A stretch of 35,909 bases of DNA, taken from assembly GCA_029251005.1 (NCBI GenBank), contig JAQXEE010000063.1, forward strand, positions 1 through 35,909, read 5' to 3'. Source of the DNA: Flavobacteriales bacterium (GTDB taxonomy: Bacteria > Bacteroidota > Bacteroidia > Flavobacteriales_C > GCA-002722245). The position numbers were made by a program, and so were the translations under genes. The notes beneath the pieces were generated by a model. That model was given only the letters and a program-made list of their open reading frames with translations, was not told the origin of the DNA and did no database searches. Positions 7,981-17,091 of the stretch are shown here, one piece after another; position 1 is the stretch's first letter; each line of letters begins with the position of its first letter.

Positions 7981-8913
7981 TTAACTCAACCTTAAACAAA
8001 TTGACAAAACCAACAGGATAACAAATGCTAATTCTCTTACGAAAACTCGCTTAATAGATATAAAAAATTCAATTGAAAAAATTGACATAGGCAATGCTAA
8101 AAATAGAATTAATTTCTCATTTTCAAATTCTTGTTGAAAAAACAAAAAAGAAATAAAAAGGAAAATAGATGCCCAAATCCAAATCCAATAATGAATTCTA
8201 CTCTTAATATTCTTCTTCTCAATAACTGCAAATAATTTAACCAAAAACAAAAATTCAAAGATTAAAATACCCATCACAAGTATTTTATGAACATTAAAAC
8301 CTAAACTAAATTTAGGATAAGAAAAATTAAAATTAAAGCCCCCTATCTCTAAATCCAATAAATAAATTTTTACAAAAAAGAATAAAAAAATACTCCCTAT
8401 TCCAAATAATGGAATTATAAAATCTCGCCAACCGAAGGTAGTTACCAAAGCCAAGCCTATTAAATAAATAAACAATAAACCAATCAACGAAGGTGAAATT
8501 ACAATTAAGCCACCTAGCAACAACCCAATTCCAAATACTTTTAAATAATTACGGGTTGAGTTGTGAAGAGACACAAGCCTCTCACTAACCAATAAAAGCA
8601 TAAAAATTGATATCTGATGTTCCATAAAGCCTTCCGAAACAGATATTCCTAAACAAAAAACCATATAAAGTATAGCAGGCAGTGTATTACTCATTCCTAT
8701 AAACTTATGCCTTGCTAAAAGATACAGTAATGCAAACCCAGTAATTAAAATAAATATTTCCCCTATAACTATTTTTAACAATGGAATTAGATCCAACAAT
8801 AAGAACCCTTGTGAAATCTCATAAATCCCAACTACCCCATTTAAAAACCAAAGAATAAAAACCACTAAATATCCCACAATAGAATTTGTACCGTTCGCTA
8901 TTTTTATGATCAT
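7981..8913 (-). CDS. Polytopic inner-membrane protein, DUF6427-like
   Basis: The protein has 310 residues, about ten hydrophobic segments and very few charged residues except in short loops such as HNSTRNYLK (about 116-124) and the EKKNIKSRIHYW loop (about 232-243). It matches my memory of the flavobacterial DUF6427 family, membrane proteins of about 300 residues and unknown function with an N-terminal segment before the first helix. It diverges from the 54-residue membrane protein at 9011, an arrangement I associate with this family. A perfect TAnnTTTG box on minus (8918-8925) lies only four bases before the ATG, so the promoter is unclear. The name is by resemblance, and the function is unknown. 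Confidence 0.65.
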   Translation of the reverse strand: MIIKIANGTNSIVGYLVVFILWFLNGVVGIYEISQGFLLLDLIPLLKIVIGEIFILITGFALLYLLARHKFIGMSNTLPAILYMVFCLGISVSEGFMEHQISIFMLLLVSERLVSLHNSTRNYLKVFGIGLLLGGLIVISPSLIGLLFIYLIGLALVTTFGWRDFIIPLFGIGSIFLFFFVKIYLLDLEIGGFNFNFSYPKFSLGFNVHKILVMGILIFEFLFLVKLFAVIEKKNIKSRIHYWIWIWASIFLFISFLFFQQEFENEKLILFLALPMSIFSIEFFISIKRVFVRELAFVILLVLSICLRLS

Positions 8914-8985
8914 ACTTCAAATTTAAAATTTTATTGTTTGAAATTTATTATCATCTTGAAATTCGTTTAATAATAATTTTCCTTT

Positions 8986-8993
8986 TATATTTG
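8986..8993 (+). promoter_or_regulatory. Consensus -7 promoter box (TATATTTG)
   Basis: This is an exact TAnnTTTG match 17 bases upstream of the ATG at 9011. It would give a leader of about ten bases. No clear TTTG sits 19-21 bases upstream. Confidence 0.5.
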
Positions 8994-9010
8994 TTGTAAA
9001 TCGAATTAAA

Positions 9011-9175
9011 ATGAACATCAACGGAATCGCAGATTTTTTACATCAGTTTTTTTATAAAACATTTGAAGTTTTACCAATGATTGGGTGGGCTGCAAACTAC
9101 TTTTTCCTAATTGTTATGTTTTTATTCTTCCTCTACTGGTTATCTGTTTTAGCAAAGTCTCCTTCAGAAAAATAA
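9011..9175 (+). CDS. 54-residue single-pass membrane microprotein (DUF6341-like)
   Basis: An ATG at 9011 opens a 54-codon frame ending TAA 9173-9175. It has an amphipathic N-terminal part (MNINGIADFLHQFFYKTFE), a WAANYFF...FLYW transmembrane helix (about 26-46) and a short polar tail (AKSPSEK). A consensus -7 box lies upstream and a strong terminator at 9197-9225, so it appears to be a self-contained transcription unit. It recalls the small flavobacterial DUF6341 membrane proteins (about 70 residues) found next to DUF6427; this one is shorter. Its conserved place beside the polytopic protein suggests they act together, which is inference. Confidence 0.75.
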   Translation: MNINGIADFLHQFFYKTFEVLPMIGWAANYFFLIVMFLFFLYWLSVLAKSPSEK

Positions 9176-9196
9176 AGACATTTATCATAATATTTG

Positions 9197-9225
9197 AAAG
9201 CTAACAATTAATGTTAGCTTTTTTT
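9197..9225 (+). terminator. Intrinsic terminator of the 54-residue protein gene
   Basis: A 10-bp perfect stem (AAAGCTAACA / TGTTAGCTTT) with a 5-base loop runs into T-residues. It lies 21 bases after the stop. Confidence 0.92.
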
Positions 9226-9260
9226 ATGCCCGAAATCTTTAGAACCAATAGTAAAGGCAC

Positions 9261-9288
9261 AAAAAAAGCCATCCTAAGACAGCTCTTT
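9261..9288 (-). terminator. Intrinsic terminator of the MORN-protein gene
   Basis: On minus, AGCTGTC-TTAG-GATGGCT forms a 7-bp stem with two G-T wobbles, extended by A-T pairs, and is followed by seven T residues. It lies 17 bases beyond the stop at 9306. Confidence 0.82.
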
Positions 9289-9305
9289 TAAAAATATTAA
9301 ATCAA

Positions 9306-9728
9306 TTAATTTCCAAATGTTGGTTTCTCTTGTGAGTCAGTAACCGTGTTCACATCCATATTGGTAATCTGATCTTCCTTCCAAAATCCGTTGTAAGTTG
9401 CGCTGTTGGGCCATTGAAACTTGCCACTTCCTTCTCTTCTATCGGATTTCCATTCTCCAGTATAACTTCCTTTGTTTTTCCAAATATATACTCCAGAACC
9501 ATCTCTCTTGTTAATATGAAAAGCGCCTTCGTATCTATCACCATTAGCGAATTCATATTTACCTCTTCCGTTCATCTTTCCTCCTTTCCACTGTCCTTCG
9601 TATTTATCTCCATTGGCGAACTGATAAGTACCACTTCCATTATGGCAATTTCCTTTTACGCATTGCGCGCTAGCGTTTAACCCTAAACCACCGATAAAAA
9701 ACAAGGTAACGTAAATTATTCTTTTCAT
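9306..9728 (-). CDS. Exported MORN-repeat protein
   Basis: The protein has 140 residues. The signal peptide covers 1-21 (cut near ASA-Q). Four consecutive MORN repeats of about 23 residues follow (YQFANGDKYEGQWKGG, YEFANGDRYEGAF, YIWKNKGSYTGEW, FQWPNSATYNGFW). The last 20 residues are a polar tail. MORN repeats form elongated beta sheets and in bacteria mostly occur in exported proteins of unclear role, possibly in peptide, lipid or envelope binding. Two cysteines (about 23 and 28) sit before the first repeat. It is monocistronic with its own terminator. Confidence 0.85.
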   Translation of the reverse strand: MKRIIYVTLFFIGGLGLNASAQCVKGNCHNGSGTYQFANGDKYEGQWKGGKMNGRGKYEFANGDRYEGAFHINKRDGSGVYIWKNKGSYTGEWKSDRREGSGKFQWPNSATYNGFWKEDQITNMDVNTVTDSQEKPTFGN

Positions 9729-9934
9729 TATAATAAATTTTTAAGTTGGTATAATTGTTAAAAACAAATCCCGTACCAAAAACCTTTAAACTGTAAAAGT
9801 TAAGCCAATTACGGATATTAGTTTACTGAAGTTTCAACTCTGGATAAAATTAGCTAATATATTCGAGTTATCAAATTTTCTAAAGAATCTAAGCATTATA
9901 TTGAATAAATATTTAAAAATATTATACTTGTGTT

Positions 9935-10255
9935 ATGGGGAGAGTCATTTACATCACATTTTTAATTGCGTTAACAATTTCTTGTACCCAAGAAAACATT
10001 CGACCTAACAATTTACTATCAAGAAAACAGCTTGTTGAAGTACTCTATGATTTTCATTTAGTAGACGCCGCCTCAAAGCACTCTATTATAGCTAACAATA
10101 GAAATAACAAAATAAAACATGCCCAATACAAAGGCATTTTAGAGTACCATAAAATATCAAAGGGCCAGTTTGACTCAACAATAAACTACTATATATCTAT
10201 TCCAGAAGAATTAAAAGTGATTTACGAAAAAGTAGAGCAAAAATTCATTCCCTGA
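9935..10255 (+). CDS. DUF4296 lipoprotein
   Basis: The protein has 106 residues. Residues 1-17 are a lipoprotein signal (TISC, lipidated Cys17). The mature part contains LLSRKQLVEVLYDFHLVDAA (28-47), the hallmark P..LLS...L...L.D.HL..A segment of DUF4296, followed by a helical QYKGILEYHKISKGQFDSTINYYI segment. The family is Bacteroidota-specific with no known function. Its last 11 bases overlap the 3' end of the convergent gene at 10245. In other flavobacteria I recall the same two genes as neighbours, so the link may be real although the orientation here is convergent. Confidence 0.78.
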   Translation: MGRVIYITFLIALTISCTQENIRPNNLLSRKQLVEVLYDFHLVDAASKHSIIANNRNNKIKHAQYKGILEYHKISKGQFDSTINYYISIPEELKVIYEKVEQKFIP

Positions 10256-11273
10256 TAAATTTATCTGTATTATCTTTTAGGAAAAGGTCAGCTGTTTCCT
10301 TTACTGCAATTTTGATAGGAGTAAATTCAAATTGCAAGTCTTTTTTTATTTTTTGATTAGAATATTTAGTGATTCTCATAGCGCTATCTGCAGATTCTTT
10401 GGTAACCAAAGGATTTGATTTAAATAGAAAACTTTTTATTGCCTCTACATTACAAATTACACTCGTCATCCATTTTCTGACTAAAATCAACGGATAAGGT
10501 TTATTTAAATATTCTGAAATGTAATTAAATAGTGTTTGAAAAGTTAAATTCTCTGCTATTACTAAATAGCGTTCATTCTTAATATCACTATTCATCAGCT
10601 CGGTCATAGACTTAACTACATCATTAATATATACAAACCCATTAACGCCAAGTGTATAAAACCTCAAGCCATTCCAAACTTTCAAAAACAAGTTACTACT
10701 TGATGAATTCCAATCCCCTCCACCAATTATAATTGAAGGATTTACGATTACAACATCTAATCCTTCTTCACTCCCTCTCCATACTTCCATCTCTGCAAAA
10801 TATTTCGAAATTGAGTACTTGGATAAAGCTACATCGTTTTGCCAATCGATCTTCTCTGTTATAAAATCTCCATTCGTTGTATTTCCGATAGCTGCAGTTG
10901 AGCTTACATAACACAACTTTTTTATATTGTAATCTAAAGATAGATTTACAACATTTGAAGTACCTTCAATATTTACCTTTAACATTTGATTTTTATCTCT
11001 TTTATTAAAAGAGACCATCGCTGCACAATGATAGACGTATTCGACACCTATAAAAGCGTCTTCTAATACAGCTGGATTAAGTAAATCAGACTTAATCCAT
11101 TCAACTTTTTTCAAAACATCGCTCCAAGAGACTTCAAACAGATCAAAGAAATGTTTGATCTTATTCAACGATTTTTCATCGCGATAAATAGCTCGAATTG
11201 ACTCCTCACCCTTTATTAATTGTTTTAATAAATGCGAACCAACCAATCCAGTACCTCCTGTAACTAAAATCAT
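10245..11273 (-). CDS. NAD(P)-dependent epimerase/dehydratase, extended SDR family
   Basis: The protein has 342 residues. The Rossmann motif GGTGLVGS (6-13) is followed by an acidic D-rich strand end (KSDLLN, 61-66), the YHCAAMVSF segment (81-89), catalytic Ser in YVSSTAAIG (122-130) and the YxxxK pair Tyr153/Lys157 (YSISK). The C-terminal half should set the substrate, which cannot be told; relatives act on nucleotide sugars, dihydroflavonol-like ketones or 3-beta-hydroxysteroids. Bacteroidota homologues are annotated as NAD-dependent epimerase. It is monocistronic, diverges from tyrS by 67 bases and overlaps the DUF4296 gene at its end. Confidence 0.85.
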   Translation of the reverse strand: MILVTGGTGLVGSHLLKQLIKGEESIRAIYRDEKSLNKIKHFFDLFEVSWSDVLKKVEWIKSDLLNPAVLEDAFIGVEYVYHCAAMVSFNKRDKNQMLKVNIEGTSNVVNLSLDYNIKKLCYVSSTAAIGNTTNGDFITEKIDWQNDVALSKYSISKYFAEMEVWRGSEEGLDVVIVNPSIIIGGGDWNSSSSNLFLKVWNGLRFYTLGVNGFVYINDVVKSMTELMNSDIKNERYLVIAENLTFQTLFNYISEYLNKPYPLILVRKWMTSVICNVEAIKSFLFKSNPLVTKESADSAMRITKYSNQKIKKDLQFEFTPIKIAVKETADLFLKDNTDKFIRE

Positions 11274-11340
11274 ACAGTAAAATTAAGGATAATACGCCTT
11301 GACTAACTGAAATATTCTAAATTTACATAAAATTTTGATT

Positions 11341-12618
11341 ATGGGTTTTGTAAATGAATTACAATGGAGAGGTATGATTCACGACATCATGCCAGGAACG
11401 GAAGAACAATTGGAAAAAGAATTAACTGCTGGTTATGTAGGATTTGATCCAACAGCCGATTCTTTACACATTGGAAATCTAGTATCGATAATGATGCTTA
11501 AGCATTTACAAAAAGCAGGTCATAAGCCATTTGCGTTAGTTGGCGGCGCTACAGGTATGGTTGGAGACCCTTCTGGTAAATCTGAAGAGCGAAAATTCTT
11601 ATCTGAAGAAACACTTCAACAAAATTTAGAAGGAGTAAAAGCTCAATTAAATAGTTTTTTAGATTTCGATTGCGGTGAAAACTCAGCCGAAATCGTAAAC
11701 AACTATGACTGGTTTAAAGACTTCTCTTTACTTGATTTTTTAAGAGACGCAGGAAAACATCTTACGATCAACTATATGATGAGTAAGGACTCTGTTAAAA
11801 AGAGATTAGAAACAGGGATTTCATTCACCGAATTTTCTTACCAATTAATTCAAGGATACGACTTCTACCATTTAAACAAAGAAAAAAACTGTAAGCTTCA
11901 AATGGGTGGTTCAGATCAGTGGGGTAATATTACAACTGGTACAGAATTCATTCGTCGTTTAGGAGGAGGTGATGCTTTTGCTTTAACTTGTCCTCTAATC
12001 ACTAAAGCTGATGGATCTAAGTTTGGTAAATCAGAAGGTGGAAATATCTGGCTTGATCCAAAAAGAACTTCTCCTTACAAATTCTACCAATTTTGGTTGA
12101 ACCAAAGTGATGAAGATGCATTAAAATCTATTAAAATCTTCACAATGAAAACAGAAGAAGAAATTAATAAATTAAATACTCGACATAATGAGGCTTCTCA
12201 TCTAAGAGTCTTACAAAATGCATTAGCAGAAGACATTACTGTTACTGTACATTCTAAAGAAGCACTAGAAAACGCCAAAGCGGCTTCTCAAATTTTGTTT
12301 GGTAAATCAACTGAAGAGAATGTAAGAGAATTAAGTGCCGAAGCATTCCAACTTATTGGTCAAGAGGTTACTTTACATGAAATTAACAAAGACATTATCC
12401 CGAATGGAATTAGTATAATTGACCTTCTTTCTGAAAACGCACCTATTTTTAATTCAAAAGGTGAAGCTAGAAGAGCGTTAAAAAATAATGCAGTTGCTGT
12501 TAACAAAAATAAAGTTCAAGACTCAAAAATGATAACTTCCCATGATGTTATTAAAGAAAACTACATCTTATTGCAAAATGGTAAAAAGAACTACCATCTA
12601 ATAGTATTACAAGACTAA
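11341..12618 (+). CDS. tyrS: Tyrosyl-tRNA synthetase
   Basis: The protein has 425 residues from ATG 11341; a TTG two codons earlier also opens the frame but is not needed. Class I signature HIGN sits at 43-46 and the KMSKS counterpart KFGKS at 227-231. Tyr-binding and tRNA-binding motifs (VGGATGMVGDPSGKS 67-81, MGGSDQWGNI 188-197) are intact, and an S4 RNA-binding domain covers about 360-425. It charges tRNA-Tyr in the cytosol. The stop codon is followed after three bases by the tsaB TTG start in the same frame, so the two genes are an operon. Length and motifs are those of the bacterial TyrRS type with S4. Confidence 0.97.
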   Translation: MGFVNELQWRGMIHDIMPGTEEQLEKELTAGYVGFDPTADSLHIGNLVSIMMLKHLQKAGHKPFALVGGATGMVGDPSGKSEERKFLSEETLQQNLEGVKAQLNSFLDFDCGENSAEIVNNYDWFKDFSLLDFLRDAGKHLTINYMMSKDSVKKRLETGISFTEFSYQLIQGYDFYHLNKEKNCKLQMGGSDQWGNITTGTEFIRRLGGGDAFALTCPLITKADGSKFGKSEGGNIWLDPKRTSPYKFYQFWLNQSDEDALKSIKIFTMKTEEEINKLNTRHNEASHLRVLQNALAEDITVTVHSKEALENAKAASQILFGKSTEENVRELSAEAFQLIGQEVTLHEINKDIIPNGISIIDLLSENAPIFNSKGEARRALKNNAVAVNKNKVQDSKMITSHDVIKENYILLQNGKKNYHLIVLQD

Positions 12619-12621
12619 AAT

Positions 12622-13302
12622 TTGAACTACATTCTACATATAGACTCGAGTACAAAAGTATGCTCCATTGCTTTAAGCAACGGAGCCCAACTTTTAGAAT
12701 TAATCGAAACAGATAGCGAAAAGTTAGCCCACAGTGAAAAATTGCACGTATTTATTGAACAATGTTTAAATAAAGCTGGTATTCAACCCGCTAACCTTAG
12801 TGCCGTTTGTGTTTCTAAAGGCCCTGGTTCTTACACCGGCTTACGAATTGGTGTATCCGCAGCAAAGGGATTGTGCTACGGCTTAAGCATTCCTTTTATC
12901 GCAATCGACACATTGGAAGCAATGGCTGATTCCGTTCAATTTAAAGTAGAGAACAACGCTATTCTAATCCCGATGATTGATGCAAGACGAATTGAGGTTT
13001 TTTGTTCTGTCCATCAAAACGGAAATACACAAACAAAAGTTCATGCAAGAGTTTTAGATGAGAAACCATTTACCGAATTAGAAGGTAAAAAAGGGTATTA
13101 CTTTGGAGATGGTGCCGAAAAAGCAATTCAATACATGCCTTTATCATTTACCTTTTTAAAAAATCAGAATACATCGGCCAAAAATCTAATTTCGTTAGCT
13201 TGGAAAAAATTTGAAAATAACGACTTTGAAGATACTGCTTATTTTGAGCCTTTTTACCTGAAAGACTTCAAAGCAGGAAAACCTAAGAAAGTTTTAAAGT
13301 AG
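12622..13302 (+). CDS. tsaB: tRNA threonylcarbamoyladenosine biosynthesis protein TsaB
   Basis: The protein has 226 residues. It uses a TTG start: the frame is open only from the tyrS stop, and the first residues (MNYILHIDSSTKVCSIAL) align with the normal TsaB N-terminus, so no later start is possible. The conserved ASKHA segment SKGPGSYTGLRIGVSAAKGL (65-84) is present. TsaB pairs with TsaD and TsaE to make the t6A37 modification of tRNAs reading ANN codons; those partners are not in the window. Its stop directly abuts the stop of gpsA with no bases between. The C-terminal tail (FKAGKPKKVLK) is basic. Confidence 0.95.
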   Translation: MNYILHIDSSTKVCSIALSNGAQLLELIETDSEKLAHSEKLHVFIEQCLNKAGIQPANLSAVCVSKGPGSYTGLRIGVSAAKGLCYGLSIPFIAIDTLEAMADSVQFKVENNAILIPMIDARRIEVFCSVHQNGNTQTKVHARVLDEKPFTELEGKKGYYFGDGAEKAIQYMPLSFTFLKNQNTSAKNLISLAWKKFENNDFEDTAYFEPFYLKDFKAGKPKKVLK

Positions 13303-14307
13303 CTATTTCAGTAAGCTTTGAATTGCCTCAAACATTCTGCGAGGATCTTTTCCGTTATATAAACACTGATAAACAGCATCTGCAATAGGTAAATCAAGCT
13401 CAAATTTTGTCTGAATTTCATTCACACATTTTGATGCATAATATCCTTCTGCAATCATTTTCATTTCAAGTTGAGCTACTTTTACAGAGTAACCTTTTCC
13501 GATCATATTACCAAAAGTTCTATTTCTTGAATATTGGGAATAAGCAGTAACCAATAAATCTCCTAAATAAGCAGATGTTTTAACATCTCTGTGCTTTGGA
13601 TATACGTAATCAATAAATTGTTCTGTTTCTCTAATTGCGTTCGAAATAAGGACAGCCATAAAATTATCTCCATAACCTAAACCATGACAAATCCCTGCTG
13701 CAATAGCATAAATATTTTTCATTATGGCACTATACTCAGTACCTACTAAATCATCATTTTTATTTACTTTGATATAACGACACTTAAAAAGATCACCAAT
13801 AGCGTATGCTCTTCCTCTAGTAGGGGTTGCAATTGTTAAATAAGATAACCTTTCATGAGCAACCTCTTCTGCATGACATGGTCCTGCAACAATAGCCATA
13901 TTATTGTACTCTACATCAAATTTTTCATTTAAATAAGCAGCTGGAATAAGCGTAAATTCTGGAATAATTCCCTTAATAGCAGAAACAATTATTTTATCTT
14001 TTAAATCTTCTTTTGTAATTCCCGATTTTTCAAATTCTCGGTGCAAGAAAGCCGATGGAATCACTAAAAATATTACATCTGAAGATTGAATTACTGATTT
14101 TAAATCAGTAGAAACATTCAGTTTTTCAGTATCAAATTCAATAGAAGAGATATAATTGGGATTATGACCGAAATTCTTAATGTATTCAGAAGTTTCTTCA
14201 CGGCGAACCCACCAATTGATTTCTTCGACATTATTCAATAGAATTTTGGATAAAGCTGTAGCCCAACTTCCTCCTCCAACAACTGCTATATTTGAATTCC
14301 CTAACAC
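13303..14307 (-). CDS. gpsA: NAD(P)-dependent glycerol-3-phosphate dehydrogenase
   Basis: The protein has 334 residues with a GTG start four bases after the lysS stop. The dinucleotide motif AVVGGGSWATAL (8-19), the GPCHAEEVA segment (142-150, the GPSFA site of E. coli GpsA) and the catalytic-lysine region EYSAIMKNIYAIAAGI (191-206, Lys197) are intact. It reduces dihydroxyacetone phosphate to sn-glycerol 3-phosphate, the head-group precursor of phospholipids. It is transcribed after lysS, and its 3' end abuts tsaB, so no terminator separates the two convergent units. Confidence 0.95.
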   Translation of the reverse strand: MLGNSNIAVVGGGSWATALSKILLNNVEEINWWVRREETSEYIKNFGHNPNYISSIEFDTEKLNVSTDLKSVIQSSDVIFLVIPSAFLHREFEKSGITKEDLKDKIIVSAIKGIIPEFTLIPAAYLNEKFDVEYNNMAIVAGPCHAEEVAHERLSYLTIATPTRGRAYAIGDLFKCRYIKVNKNDDLVGTEYSAIMKNIYAIAAGICHGLGYGDNFMAVLISNAIRETEQFIDYVYPKHRDVKTSAYLGDLLVTAYSQYSRNRTFGNMIGKGYSVKVAQLEMKMIAEGYYASKCVNEIQTKFELDLPIADAVYQCLYNGKDPRRMFEAIQSLLK

Positions 14308-14311
14308 AACC

Positions 14312-16024
14312 TTATCCTAAATATTCAATAACTAAACCTTCTTCAGTTTTGGTCACCTTGGTTAAACCAGCTTTACCCAAACCTTTTAATGTTTTATCCC
14401 AAGCCTTGTTGCTTAAATCTAACTTACTTTTAAGAACACCTAAATCCATTTTAATTTCATTAAGTAAAATGTCAACGACCGCTTTTTCATTTCCTGATAA
14501 TTCAGGGCCTTTCTTTGCTTCTGGTTTCATTTGAGGGAAAAACAACACATCTTGGATAGAATTAGAATTTGTCATGATCATCGATAAACGATCAATTCCA
14601 ATCCCTAAACCAGCAGTCGGGGGCATTCCATATTCAATTGCTCTCAAAAAATCCTCATCCAATACCATTGCTTCGTCATCACCTCTTTTACCAAGCTCTA
14701 ACTGATCTTCAAAACGTTTTCTTTGATCAATAGGATCGTTTAACTCTGAGTATGCGTTACAGATTTCTTTTCCGTTACAAATACACTCAAAACGTTCCAC
14801 TAATCCTTCCTTAGATCTATGTTTTTTAGCTAGTGGAGACATTTCAACTGGATAATCAGTAATAAATGTAGGTTGAATTAATAACCCTTCACATTTTTCA
14901 CCAAAAATCTCATCAATTAATTTCCCTTTAGCCATTGTTTCATCAATAGGAACATCAAGTTTTTGAGCAGTTGCTCTTAACTGAACTTCATCCATTTCCG
15001 AAATATCTATTCCTGTATATTCTTCAATTGCTTCAAACATGGTTAGACGCTTCCATGGTCGAGCAAAATTTATTATATTTTCACCAACTGTAACTTTGGT
15101 TTCACCATGTAAAGCAATAGCGATTTTCTCTACCATCTCTTCAACCATATCCATCATCCAATTGTAATCCTTGTAAGCAACATAAAGTTCCATTTGAGTA
15201 AACTCAGGATTATGAAATCTACTCATCCCTTCATTTCTGAAATCTTTCGCAAATTCATAAACGCCGTCAAAACCACCAACGATTAACTTTTTCAAATACA
15301 GCTCGTTTGCTATTCGCAAATACAACGTCATATCTAACGTATTGTGGTGCGTCTTAAACGGTCTTGCTGCTGCACCTCCATAAATTGGCTGTAAAACAGG
15401 AGTTTCAACTTCTAGGTAACCTTTATCTCCTAAAAAATTACGCATTGTACTAACCACCTTTGACCTTTGAATAAAGGTCTCACGAACTTCTGGATTTACA
15501 TTTAAATCAACATAACGCTGGCGATATCTTTGTTCAGGATCAGAAAAAGCATCATGCTCCTTTCCATCTGCATCAATTACAGGTTGCGGAAGAGGTTTTA
15601 CTGATTTTGTTAAAATCACGAATTCCTTTACATGAATTGTAATTTCACCAACCTCAGTTGTAAATACATAGCCTTTAACTCCAATGATATCTCCTAAATC
15701 AACTAACTTTTTGAAAACATCATTATACATCGTTTTATCCTCACCTGGACAAATCTCATCACGATTAAAATACAATTGGATTCTAGCAGACGAATCTTGA
15801 AGAACAGCAAATGCAGCTTTACCCATCATTCTCCTTCTCATTAGCCTTCCTGCAAAAGTTACAGTTTTATACAATGTTTTGTTACTTTCGTAATTTTTCA
15901 AGATATCCTCTGCTGAGCAATCAACCTTAAACTCCTCTGCAGGATAAGGGTCGATACCTATCCCTCTCAACTTAACTAACTTTTCTCTTCTCTGAATTTC
16001 TTGTTCGCTTAATTCTTGATACAT
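14312..16024 (-). CDS. lysS: Lysyl-tRNA synthetase, class II, with C-terminal extension
   Basis: The protein has 570 residues, about 65 more than E. coli LysS. The OB-fold anticodon domain covers about 55-150. The class II core has motif 2 [14 protein letters not shown] (262-275) and motif 3 [12 protein letters not shown] (472-483). Residues about 501-570 form an extra domain ([17 protein letters not shown] ... LGKAGLTKV) that looks like a small winged-helix or HRDC-like helical unit; such extended LysRS are usual in Bacteroidota. It charges tRNA-Lys. It is first of a pair with gpsA (4-base gap) and follows a GT9 gene by 89 bases on the same strand. Confidence 0.96.
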   Translation of the reverse strand: MYQELSEQEIQRREKLVKLRGIGIDPYPAEEFKVDCSAEDILKNYESNKTLYKTVTFAGRLMRRRMMGKAAFAVLQDSSARIQLYFNRDEICPGEDKTMYNDVFKKLVDLGDIIGVKGYVFTTEVGEITIHVKEFVILTKSVKPLPQPVIDADGKEHDAFSDPEQRYRQRYVDLNVNPEVRETFIQRSKVVSTMRNFLGDKGYLEVETPVLQPIYGGAAARPFKTHHNTLDMTLYLRIANELYLKKLIVGGFDGVYEFAKDFRNEGMSRFHNPEFTQMELYVAYKDYNWMMDMVEEMVEKIAIALHGETKVTVGENIINFARPWKRLTMFEAIEEYTGIDISEMDEVQLRATAQKLDVPIDETMAKGKLIDEIFGEKCEGLLIQPTFITDYPVEMSPLAKKHRSKEGLVERFECICNGKEICNAYSELNDPIDQRKRFEDQLELGKRGDDEAMVLDEDFLRAIEYGMPPTAGLGIGIDRLSMIMTNSNSIQDVLFFPQMKPEAKKGPELSGNEKAVVDILLNEIKMDLGVLKSKLDLSNKAWDKTLKGLGKAGLTKVTKTEEGLVIEYLG

Positions 16025-16113
16025 CTGACTAAAATTATTAGGATAAAGATACTTTTTTTTGAAGAATTCACGAAGCGTGATTAAGCGATAACAACGAGAA
16101 TATAATTTAGATA

Positions 16114-17091
16114 CTAAATATACCGATTAACTATTCTTTTCACTTCTTGAATATCAATATTTTTTATACAATTAAAATGCTGTTTCGGGCATTTTTCATA
16201 CCCTATTTTTGAGCAAGGCCTACAGTTTAATTCCTTCACTTCAACAATGTGTACTAATTCTTTTGCTTGAGGAATGTAAGGGTACATACCAAATTCAGGA
16301 ACTGTATTCCCCCAAATACTTATTACCGGTTTATTTAATGCTGAAGCAATGTGCATCATCCCAGTATCAGGCGTTATTACACATTTTGATTGTTCTAAGA
16401 TACTGGCTGATTGTTCTAAATTATAAGTACCACAAGCGTTAAAAACTCTAGATAAATCGTCACTTAGAAAAATTGCTTTCTCGCTCTTTTCTTTATCATC
16501 TTTTCCCCCTACAAGTATTACAGGGAAATTTACAGAATCAATAATTTTAGATATTTCCTGAACGGTCAAAGCTTTGGTTTGGTGAGCGGCTCCTACAACA
16601 AGGGCAAAATAATTATCAAATGGCAAGTCTGATACTTTATTTTTAGGATCTATAAAAAAGTCCAGTCCTTTTAAATCATTCACAACTTCTAATTCTGCAA
16701 CAGTAGAAAAATAACGATCTACGATGTGTAAATCAGGCATTTTATTCAACTTGAAATGAGTTAACAAAAACTTCTCCCAATTATATTTTTTAAATGATTT
16801 ATTTTTTGCCTTTGCAAAAGAGATTACTTGCCTTGATCGAATATTCTTGTGTAGATCTACAACAAAACTATATCCTTCTCGCTTTAACTGCTGAGCAACC
16901 TCTTTTACTTCCTTATCAATCGAAATAATTTTTGAAACGTAAGGATTTGAAGCGATTACGCTACTAAAATTTTTCTTTGTTATAAAATGAATTTCAGCAT
17001 TGGGATATTTATCCTTCAAACAGCGAATAACAGGAGTTGTTAAAACAATATCACCAATAGAACTGAACCTTATGACAAGTATTTTTTTCAA
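16114..17091 (-). CDS. Glycosyltransferase family 9, heptosyltransferase-like
   Basis: The protein has about 325 residues from TTG 17091. The frame stays open to another TTG at 17166, but the family's N-terminus ([25 protein letters not shown]) begins right after the TTG at 17091. The GT-B fold signatures include the N-terminal RFSSIGD loop, [10 protein letters not shown], and the C-terminal [21 protein letters not shown] sugar-nucleotide site. A cysteine-rich [19 protein letters not shown] motif near the end is common in Bacteroidota GT9 proteins. It probably adds heptose or another sugar from ADP-heptose to the LPS inner core at the cytoplasmic face. Acceptor and donor are not provable here. 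Confidence 0.85.
   Translation of the reverse strand: MKKILVIRFSSIGDIVLTTPVIRCLKDKYPNAEIHFITKKNFSSVIASNPYVSKIISIDKEVKEVAQQLKREGYSFVVDLHKNIRSRQVISFAKAKNKSFKKYNWEKFLLTHFKLNKMPDLHIVDRYFSTVAELEVVNDLKGLDFFIDPKNKVSDLPFDNYFALVVGAAHQTKALTVQEISKIIDSVNFPVILVGGKDDKEKSEKAIFLSDDLSRVFNACGTYNLEQSASILEQSKCVITPDTGMMHIASALNKPVISIWGNTVPEFGMYPYIPQAKELVHIVEVKELNCRPCSKIGYEKCPKQHFNCIKNIDIQEVKRIVNRYI

Noticed and set aside
9414-9680. Plus-strand frame opposite the MORN-repeat gene
   Set aside because: It mirrors the MORN repeats in antisense; the MORN frame has a signal peptide and its own terminator.
9923-9930. TATACTTG promoter-like box before the DUF4296 gene
   Set aside because: It ends four bases before the ATG, so the transcript would start inside the gene; probably coincidence, though a leaderless mRNA is not excluded.
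16068-16080. Short hairpin TCACG-AAG-CGTGA between GT9 and lysS genes
   Set aside because: Only five base pairs and no T-run in either direction.
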